Of a stretch of 64,000 nt of DNA, positions 38,481-50,400 are shown in pieces; within the stretch, counting starts at the first letter, position 1; each line of letters begins with the position of its first letter. The stretch lies in contig CM068585.1 in assembly GCA_035048485.1 (NCBI GenBank), positions 1,791,001 through 1,855,000 on the forward strand, read 5' to 3'. Source of the DNA: Pteria penguin (lineage: Eukaryota; Mollusca; Bivalvia; Pterioida; Pteriidae). The position numbers were made by a program, and so were the translations under genes. The notes beneath the pieces are model-generated. The model saw nothing but the letters and a program-made list of their open reading frames with translations. It was not told where the DNA came from and did not search any database.

Positions 38481-41400
38481 GGGTAGAGATTGCGGAGGAG
38501 TAAGACTAGTCTAAGATTTTGAAGTATATCTAATAGTGAATATGTGAAGAGAAGCGAGATAGTAATGGTGATTGTGAGCAGAGTGAAAGTGAAAATATAC
38601 GAAATTATTAGAGAAAAAGAAATCAAATATACCGATAATTGACATGAATTAACGCTTTACAACAATAGAAGAACTACAACTATTAATATTGATTTATCTA
38701 TAGTTGTGGGTTCGGTGAAAATGTGTTCGGACCGGTTAATTCAGTCCAGTCACCGGTCTGAATGACCGGTTAGTTTGAATAAATTTCAACATCTCTGAAA
38801 TGGAGTTTACAATACACACTGGAAAGAATGAATGAAGACAGAAAAAAGAACACAAACAAAGGACAAATAAGAAAAACCCGACATATTTATATTCTAACTT
38901 ATAAAGACTGTAGTACAATAAAAAACTACACACTTCCTGTACACTTCCAAGCTTTTGGTCATTACAATCCAGATTTTCGCACCATAAACTGAAAGAATAC
39001 TTAAGTCAGTTATTTCATTCTAATTTATTCCACTATCAAACGTTCAAATAAACTGTCATGCAGAATGGTTTAATACTATTTATTGATAAAATAAAACTAA
39101 ATAAAATCCAAATCCCAGTTATTAATTCATTGTTGAATAGAGGAATCTGAAATTATGACTTAAGTATTATCTCAATTTATGGTGCCGGATGCGGAACTGT
39201 TTTATATATTTGTAATTTTAGAATTCCAGTTACTATAAGCTTTAACCATAGTGAGATGCTAGTAGCTACCTTGGAATGTAAAATAGCTAGGGTATCTATC
39301 CACACTCTCCATCCTCCATACTCAAACTTGATGGCATGATGTAGCAGCATCCGAAATAATGACATCACCATATCTGTTATTTTCTGCTCATCCTCGTTAC
39401 GAGGGTAGATGTATGCTAAAGAGAACAGCCAATCCTGCCAGACAGACATCTGTAAAAGTGTCCTGAAACAAAAGGAAAGTGGAAAAAGTATATGAAAAAT
39501 TTCATGTAACATTCAGAAAAGTAATTACATGTATATGAAATACATAAAAATTCATTTGTAGCTGTTAGATATAACGATTATGTTACCAAATTTTATGATT
39601 TATAAATGAGTAACAGACTTCAAAGTTTATACCATAGTTATCCTAAATATATTTAAAATGCACTGTACCTCCTATTTTCTCTATTATTATTACACAATAT
39701 GGTCAAATCAGACAGGAACATCTTTTTCACTTCCATTATTTCTGGTACAGGTTTTGACTGTCGAATCATAGTGGCCACAACTTTCAAAATTGCTGTAATA
39801 AAATACATACATCAACTATACATGTTTATTAAGATGATCTGACAACAAACTAAAACAACACAGCATGATGACAATCTGTAAGCTACCTCATTCCTACAAT
39901 GACTAGATATGATACAAAATATCTTTAACATCGGAGACAAATTAGAATAATTACTTCCTCTCTATAACTAAAACATGTTTTATTTACGGCAGTTGGAGAT
40001 GATGTATATATATATATATATATGTAACAAGGTCTATATCATACAGTACATCCCTCTAAAATAAATCACCTGATAACCTTTCACTTAATTCCCCTTTTCT
40101 TATCATTGTACCACAATGTCGGCATAATTTACCTGAGTTTTCAATCCTATAGTAGGATTCTGGCTCAGTGGGTCTGTCTTTGTGGGCCTCTAGAGATAGC
40201 CGTTCAGTAAGGAGCTGGAAGTAAAATAACAAAACAGCATGTGCCTTACATGTCCTAATATACCTTATACAGTGTATATGAATATTTATAAAGATAGTTT
40301 TCCTTGATAAACATTTTATATTCCAACATCTTGAAATTCACATTTTTAACTTACATGCATACATATATATGTAAAATGGCTCTACATTTATTTAAAGTTG
40401 TTAGACTTAAATTAACAATGATTTCCTCTGAATACTCTAACAATAAAACTAAATACCACGACCTAAAGCAAGTCTGTTTTAAAATGTACCTCAAACAAAG
40501 CATTGTAGACAGGCTTAGATATGCACTGTTCATTCAACATCAGCCTCTCTCCAATCAGAGTGAAGAGATTGTGAGGGCCTAAAGAATCCTGCTTTCTCCT
40601 GTAACAATACATATCAAATAATATCATAAAGAATCCTGCTTTCTCCTGTAACAATACATATCAAATAATATCATAAAGAACCCTGTTTTCTCCTGTAACA
40701 ATACATATCAAATAATATCGTAAAGAATCCTGTTTTCTCCTGTAACAATACATATCAAATAATATCGTAAAGTATTCTGCTTCTTATTGTAGCAATACGT
40801 TTTTAAATAATATACAAAATCCTGCTTTCTCCTGTACAAATACAATTCCAATAATATCATAAGAGGTCCTCCTTTCTCCTTCACCAACAAAACATGTGTA
40901 AAATTTGATCATAAAATGCTCTGCTTCCTCCAATTCATGTAAAATAATATGACACATTAACCTCTTTCTTGTAGTACCTCACTCTTACTAATGCCTCATA
41001 GTCAATAAGACATGTACATATTAGATTATATACTGCAATCTGAAGACTAACATTTAAGGAATGACTGGGTTTTTTTGTAGGTTCATGGGGAATGAACTTG
41101 GGTGAGAAACAAACAAATCATGTGGAGCAATTCTCGAGTGATTTGTTGTTTCTCACCCAATTTCATTCCCCCTGAACCTAGAAAAAAAAAGACAGTCATC
41201 CCTTATATTTACAATGCATTTTAAAAGGTTCTTTTTTGAAATCAAAATATCAAATTCCCCGTTATCAAACTGGCAAGGACCGAATTTTTCCTGGAGTGGA
41301 AAAGTACTTCCGCCATGCAATACTGTGCGTGTCTAGAATGCTAAAAAATACTTTTCTTGCACCATAAACTGAATTGTATGATGTCGTAAACAGAGGAATC

Positions 41401-44400
41401 ACACTCATTCATTCAAGCAAAAAACAATAATAGTACATCAGCCTTGAACTTGAGTAAGCCCCGCCTCTTTTTATATTACTACGTATGTGATTTGCCATAC
41501 GCCAGGTATGTGATATGAATGAACTTACTTAAAGTGATATAATGATTGAATTTACTGGAGATATTACCTGTTACTTAAGATATGACCTAAATACTCAAGA
41601 TTTAATGTAAATACTCAAGATTTAACCTGAACACTCAAGAGATAAACTTACTTGTGAGTACTTCTCATTAACCAAAATCCAAGAAGTTTCAGTGACTGAA
41701 TTCGTAAATCTTCAGAGGGTGATGCTAGCAGCTTAAACACAGTCCTGAAATTGTGAATAAATCAACACATTTAGTGCATCAAGAAGCTCTATGCATCAAA
41801 AAGCACTGGAAAGTAGCAGAATATGTTTAAACTAAAGACTTGTTATTTTAAACAATTATCTCTACAATTAGCCATCATTCCAATTTGCAAATGATTGTAA
41901 TATATCACACATTACTAGAATCATCTGAAAGAGGGTTTTTTTTTTATTTCTTGGGACTTCCAAATAGAGAAGTATGACAGCACATTTAGATCTTTATGGT
42001 TTACCTGATCCCTCCTTTTTTATCGAAGGCTGGCACCATAGACATAGGATGCTCTGCCATAAGGGATACAGTCAACTGCAACACATCCATCAAATTGTCA
42101 TCCTGCAAAGCGATAACTATGTATGAATTCTTTCTCTTATACATTACACTTACTCTTATGTTAAGTTTAATGTTACATTTCATCAACAAGATTGTCATTT
42201 AATATTTGATTTATAGTCATATATCTTTATGCACATTCACCTGTGTCAGCATCTGTGTGTCAATATATTGTATGTATCTGGATCACAATACATGTATAAC
42301 TTTATCTTAAACACAGAGTTCAAAGGAATATATTATAAATTTACATATTCCATTTAAGATCAAAATGCATTGTATTATATACATTGTAAAGATTTTCAAA
42401 ATGTGATGTGTCTGTGTACGACACTCTACTCTTCAATCATAGTAAATATCTGCGGAATCAGAACATAATCTGACCTCATGTAACGTTGACAGATAGTTCA
42501 GGATGCTCTGTAACTCATCCTCTTGTACACCATGCCCTTTCAATAAAAGCTGACGCAAGTACATCAACATGAAGGAACGTAGCTTCACAATCTCATCATG
42601 TGTAGGTCGAGGACCATCTTAAAAACAAAAACAATTCCTTAAAGAAAAACTACAGAGTCTTTTACATACTATTTGTCATACAATAAATGTTCACAGATTT
42701 TAAAGACAGCTTTTTAACATTATCACATTGAGCATTTAGTCTTTTTTATATATAAGTAGTTATACTACTTTTTTGGTGAGTTTTAAAGTTGGACCCATAA
42801 ACACTTGAATAAAAGAGATGAATGTATGTCAATTAATGTCCTAGGTCAGCAAAGTGATCACAATTATATCATTTCTCTTTTAATTTTCTTGACGTCCAGC
42901 GTGATTTTTTTTTATTTTGTTTTGCCCAGGGCGGATTCTGGCATGTGGCTGTGACAGAGCTCTTACTTCCTATGTAATGGTCAATTAACAAGCAAGACCT
43001 GAACATTCCCTGTCTCCTAATGGGAGGAAGTAAATGTCAGATGTAACAAAATTAATGTATAGCTTTTAAGTCTTTCTTTATCATCATTAATTTTATAACA
43101 TGAATGAGCTTAATGAAGCATGATAATTAACAATATATCTTCCCACTTCCATGCAAATAGTAACATATGTTTTATACTTATCAGGAAAATACCAATTCCC
43201 CAGATGGGTCATTATCAATGCTTAGATAAAGTTGATTTGCATCACACCTCTTGAAATAAACTCCAATTACTGTCCATGAACGAATTTGTATGGAGATCAT
43301 TTTAATTTTCAGTTCCCTTTAACACACTTGAACATCAATGTCAGTTGAACATTTAAAAGAAATATTAAATCTGAAAATATGGGAAAAAAAGGAAAACCTT
43401 TTATAAAAATTTCATATGCCAGGGCTCGCACTGCCCTTCGCCATTTTCGCCATTGGCGAAAGAAGTTCAGAATCGGCGAAAGAAATTATGAATTGGCGAA
43501 AGCCAATTTTTCCGTGTTTTAAATTTTCTCTTGTATTGAATTGATACAAGTTAAGGCTGAACGTAAAAGTCACTGGCGCGTGAAGTCTTTTGTCCGAGTG
43601 CTGTAGTCAAATAGCGGTTGATGACTTAATTGAATGATTGGATTAATCCCCGTTAGATAACATTAACACCTCGTCGAGAAGGTGTCAAGGTAGGTACACA
43701 TGTTTATTATGTTTATTAATTAATGAGTTTTCATAACGATTATCCGTGGTCATAACTTATAAGTATGCTATTTCGATTGGACTAAGTTTAAAAGAACACG
43801 TTTTAATTATGAGAAACTACAATTAATCATTTATTTCTTATTAGTTTGTAATTTCCGATTAGAATACGACAATGAAATATTTCATTATTCTTTATGCAAC
43901 CGAGAACTTGGTTACATACATGTTAAACGAAATTTTGAATTGACCGACGATCAGTCTAGTAAATCTCAAACTTTCTGCTCCTAGCTTTAAAATAAAAATA
44001 CGAAGTCGAAATCAAAATCCTTTGTCAAGGAAGATGTCTCTGTTTAGAAATCAACTTCAGTTAAAAATTCTAGCTGGCGTTTCATTCGCTAATAGTAAAG
44101 CATGACTCGGTTTAAGGTCTTATGTTTTGCGACGTATGTATCAAAGCTTTCGTCCAAAATTCATTTAACGATGTCTGCAATGTGATAAAAAAGGACAACA
44201 TAGACAATTATGAGAACCATAAAGGTATATAAAATGATATTAACATTTTACGTATACGTGACTTATAAAATAAAATATGTCGTAACTGTATGCAAGCGTA
44301 GTGAATCGCTTTAGTCTATCGGCAGTATACTTGTAGTCCTGTCTATTTTTGCACATAGAATTTATGTATACTTTAAATCACTCATTAATTAAATGAATGG

Positions 44401-47400
44401 AACATATTTTTTAATGTTTTGGCTCATGTATTTCAGCTGGTGACAGCCATACTGTAGCCCTGATGAAACTATGAGAGGGTTCTAACATGGACGTAGCCCG
44501 CGTGAATGCAATGTCTAAGAGTAGACTGCAATGGGTTCTTGTGAAAAATAGAAGAATTATGGTTCCAAAGTACTAGGTAGTGACTGACAGTGTCCCACAG
44601 TTTATTTTGAAACAAGTGCCAATGTTTGTTTATTTTGTGAGAGAATCATTATGCAAGTACATCACTGTGCTTATTTGATAATTTTTACATTTAGCAATAT
44701 TTTAACTGTCCATTGTATAATAATATAATTAGTGACAATAAATATATAAAAACAAAGAAAAGTGTTATGCATTTGTTAAACAGCTGTAAATAGGTAACTT
44801 AAGGTGAGAAAGACATTGTGCCCCTGCGATATATCTTTCACGAGAAAAGTGGCTACACATTTTTTCAAGCCAGTGTGAGCCCTGTATGCGGCACTGAATT
44901 CAGTGCTTCAGCAGTGCCTGAGAAATCAAATTTTAGTTTTATCTGGCCTCATATTAACTACAATATGATATTTATGGCACAAATTCATGGCCTTCATCGC
45001 GGGAGAATACTATTACCCATATTACAGAACATCTACGTTGCTGTGTACGAGTCTCACTGTATATACCTACATTTAGCTGAAACTGATTAACAGCAACATG
45101 GATATTACATCATATTTGTATAGATACTCAGTATTACCAGAGTGCCATCAATCTACTGACTTCCTTTAGAAACGTCCGATATATATTCTGATTTACCTGT
45201 GCCTTTAGGAATAATTCCACTGCGGTCTAAAGGGTTGACTACCCAGTAATACAACTTGAGGGTGTGCATGGTCTGAAGAACAGCACTCACACGACGGATG
45301 TTGTTATATATCTGGGCATTGTTGATAAATTCTGTAGCTAGATAGCAATATAACTTTGTCTGAACCTGAAATAAATCATAGAGACCATGTTGTAAAGAGT
45401 TGTTTTCTTGTTGTAATTGTTTTACTTGACACCAATATTATTTCACTGATGCCGTGGCAGCACCTGCTTAGAGCATGACTACATAATTTTGTCCGATGCT
45501 ACCCTCCCCCAACCCCCATCCAAAGCAGTGAGAGATATTTTCTGTACCAACGTATACTGTGACACAAGGCCACAGTTTATACTGTCTCATCTAAAGAACA
45601 TATAGGGAAATTTGAGTTGCCAGCTGAAAAAAATCTGGGTCCACAGATTTGAAGTTAAGTACGATAATTCCGAGCCTACATTCTTTGTAAACAGTTGTGA
45701 CATCCAAGAAAATTACTACTCACCTCTACAGAAGAATGTATCCAGAGCCCAGGATTGAAGAGAATGTGATCAAATAAATGCTTCAATAACATACTGCCAG
45801 TAGGCAACTGCACCAGGAACTGTGTCAGCTCTAGAAAGGATTCCAGTACATGGGGTGTTATATGATCCCTATTTGCCTACAAGAATAAGCAAAGAAATTA
45901 CATTGTTACTTCTGATACATTAGCTTGTCAAGAAAACTCTAGATTAAGTAAACCTTAAAAATACACAATTTATAGTGTGTTTATTTCTCATATACCTCAC
46001 TCTTAACATTTTGAGAGTATAACTATATACTTATGAATATTAAAGAAGTAACAAGACAAAATTCATATTGATGTAATGAAAACTTTAAACGCTTGACTTT
46101 CTCAGAATAAATTTGGCCAATGTGATAGCAGTGCTTGATACGTACTTGTAACAAGATAGTAGATAAGATTAAACTCTGAGTAAAGTAACTATTCAGCCAA
46201 CATGATAAAATCAATTCTTGAATAATTAATACTCACTTTCTCTGGTAAATAGCCAATCACAGGCCTGACTTCTTGAATAATTAATACTCACTTTCTCCAG
46301 TAAATAGCCTATCACAAGGAAGCCCTTGTTTTGTAACATCTGCTGTTGTATTGTCACTGAGCTCTCCAAAAGATTACACAAAATACGCATCAATTTGGCA
46401 CTACAAAAATAACAATATATGCATCAATCTAGCACTACAACAGAACAATATTAGCAAGACTTTGGCATTAACCGATAATGAAATTTACATGAATTTGGCG
46501 CTAAATATTAATTCAGTGAAGTTAACTGTTAATACTGTCATCATATCTATAGGTCAATTCTACAGTCCAATGCCAAAATAAACAGTTAACTAAACATAAC
46601 TATGCAATAAATAGTACAAAACATAAACTATACTTCTGGTCCTTGGGACTTTTATGTTCGCCTTGTATTTATACAATAGCAGTATTTCAATCACAATCAA
46701 CCTTGTTTATCAATACACAGGGTAACCAAGCAACTTTTTCTTTCAAGAGAGAGAAAGAGCTCACCATATAGTGTAGTCCACATCACATGGTGTATCAGGA
46801 GATGTTCTGACCACCTGATCCAACTGGCCAAACATTGGAAACAACACCTAGTAATACAAAGTATGGTCATATCAAGATGTTATAGTGTAATATACAACAC
46901 CTAGTAATACAAAGTATGGTCATATCAAGATGTTATAGTGTAATATATATAGTGAAGTCCACATCACATGGTGTATCAGAAGATGTTCTGACCACCTGAT
47001 CCAACAGACCGAACATTGGAAACAACACCTAGTAATACAAAGTATGGTCATATACAGATGTTATATTGTAATTACTTTCAGCTTATGCCTACTTCAGTTC
47101 TATTTGTAAAGTAATATAGTTTAATTCTCAACTTACTTAATTCTAGTCAAGGTATAGTATGGCATTAATACCATTACAAATAAAAGAATTATTGGGTTAA
47201 GGTTCGAAAATTCTTTACATTAGTAATAATTCACGAGTTTTATTATTTTTTCTTTTTTTTTTTTTTGGAAAATGTAATATTGAATTATAATTATCTGTCC
47301 TTAATCAAATAAACACAGTACAATCAAAGTTATCAAGTCTAAACAATACCTATAAATTAAAGCAATACCTGAATTCCACCCAGGGAATGTAGAATACTGA

Positions 47401-50400
47401 AGATGGAATGGGTAATGACTGCCTTGACCTCCTACAGAAAGAAAGCACTCAGATTATAAAACAAACTTGCATTCACTTTGACCTATGGTGATCTTCATTG
47501 ATATACAGGGATTATAAAGATACGTAAAGTCATAAAATTTCTACGTACATAATCACTATATATTTGTCTGTTCCAGCAGATTTAGAAATATTCTACAAAT
47601 ACTGTTATCACTAAACAGTTTTGTTTATTAAAATTGACTGAGTAACTTCTGTCACCATGTCAATCTTTATCCTTTTGCAGAGGTTGTATAAGTTCTTACA
47701 ACGAATTAATATTCTGACAAACCAAACGTTTGTATATAATACAGAAATACCACAAGTATTACGCTATCCATTTAGTAATACACAGAGTGGTCAGAAGACA
47801 ACATAACTGGCTGAGTGGGTAAAATGTGCAAATAACGGCTGTCTAACAGATTGGGCATGAAGTAGGTCAATTGAAGGTCAACGTCACAAGGGAAAAAAAC
47901 TTTGGTAGGAAAAGTCTTGTCACAAAGATTTTCCATGGAAGATATGACAGTGTGACCTCATACAATTGAGCAGTTCTGGCCAAGGTTAAAGTTCTGGTCT
48001 ATCAACAACAATGATGCCACAGGTATGACAGCAGCTCTCTGGACATACTTTAAGAATCAAGAAAATTTCATAAAACTGAGCATGTAATAAACATTGTTAC
48101 CTATACTACTTCCTACTCCTGACACAAGAGTATGTAATAAACATTGCTATCTGTACTACTTCTTACTCCTGACATGGAAATATCAGACAAACATTGCTAT
48201 CTGTACTACTTCTTACTCCTGACATGGAAATATCAGACAAACATTGCTATCTGTACTACTTCTTACTCCTGACATGGAAATATCAGACAAACATTGTTAA
48301 CTGTACTACTTCTTACTCCTGACATGGAAATATCAGACAAACATTGTTAACTGTACTACTTCTTACACCTGACATGGAAATATCAGACAAACATTGTTAA
48401 CTGTACTACTTCTTACTCCTGACATGGAAATATCAGACAAACATTGTTAACTATACTACTTCTTACTCCTGACATGGAAACATCAGACAAACATTTACTC
48501 CTGACATGGAAACATCAGACAAACATTGTTAACTGTACTACTTCTTACTCCTGACATGGAAATATCAGACAAACATTGTTAACTGTACTACTTCTTACTC
48601 CTGACATGGAAATATCAGACAAACATTGTTAACTGTACTACTTCTTACTCCTGACATGGAAATATCAGACAAACATTGTTAACTGTACTACTTCTTACTC
48701 CTGACATGGAAATATCAAACAAACACTGCTATCTGTACTACTTCTTACTCCTGACATGGAAATATCAGACAAACATTGTTAACTGTACTACTTCTTACTC
48801 CTGACATGGAAATATCAGACAAACATTGCTATCTGTACTACTTCTTACTCCTGACATGGAAATATCAGACAAACATTGTTAACTGTACTACTTCTTACTC
48901 CTGACATGGAAATATCAAACAAACATTGTTAACTGTACTACTTCTTACCCCAGACATAAGAGCATGTTGTACATGCAGGAAATGTGGTACATTGCCTTTA
49001 GGAGAGGATTCCAGACATAGCTGCCCATCACATGCTATGGGGTTGTACATAAACACAATAGCTGATGTTAACTTCCCATCGTAAATCAGCTGTTTAAAAA
49101 AAAAAGAAATCTCCATTACATACAAAACCAAACATCCATTAGTTGTCAATGAATATATCCTTATACATAAACTGTAGATCAATAACTCTCTGATGTTAGA
49201 TTTATGATCTAGGGCCAGTTGTTCGAAACTTTCACCACTGGTTAAGCTAACCAAGGGTTATATTTCATCTGATGAAATCTTTGAAATGAGAAGCATTCCT
49301 TGTAGCATATGGAACCAGCACTGTAATGTAAGTTAAATATTTACAAAGAAATCTTATAAATTAAATGAACTGTACCTCAAACTTTAAGCAATGGTTAGCT
49401 TAACCAGTGGTTAAAGTTTTGTACAATTGGCCCCTGATCATTATTCTATCCAGCTGTATTTTTTTCTAAGGAAGTATGTAACTAAAGGGATATTTTTCAA
49501 ATCTTTGAAATTTTCTGATGCACACTTTAGACAGCAAAATGATAGGGAAATAAATCTGGACTGAGATATCAACTGTAACATTACATTTGTATTTTGTTAT
49601 TTCTATTTTGCATGTTATTTATCGATAGAATTAACTACCTTTTTATCTACATCCGTGGATCCCTGGCCACATTCATTCTCAAATCTGAATTGACTCTGAA
49701 AAATAGAAATACAGCATCACAATTCAATCTGGCATCAAAATATACTAAATATACTTAAATAATTATTTTCACTGAATGCAACATCAATTCTTACCTTGTC
49801 AATGAGACCTAAAACAGTGATTTAGAAATCCCATTATCTGTTACCCATGATAAGTGAAAAACCAGCTCGGATAACTGAAAAGCTTTAAACCTCTTACCCG
49901 GTGGTAAGTAAATTATGAGTAATATAAATCACATAAATTTTAACCTTTGTTGAAGTTAAGACAATAAATGCAAAACCGGAATTAGCAGAACCAAAAAGAA
50001 TTACCAGTATCAATTTTGATATATTATTTTTTTAAAATTCTCTTGATCTCGGCTGGGGACCGATCAACATAAGTCTTGAAAGATTTCGTTAATAAAAAAC
50101 GCCAAGACAAACCGTTTATTTCAATAAGTCATTTAAACACATCATGCTAGTGAATATCTATAATTCTATGGCCCTCCTTTTGCACAGTACAGTTTAGACT
50201 GCCAGAGCGATCCCTGTATTAAACGACTCCCTGCTTTGTACGACTATAATTTTGACTGTCTGATGCTTTTTGCTATTTAACTGGTCTGTATCAAGCAACT
50301 CCCTGTCATACCTGACAAGCAATTGTGTTTTTATGTTCCCAGGCGATTTGAAAAGTCTGTATTAAACGACTTTGATGTTTTCCCTAATCTTTCTCAAACC

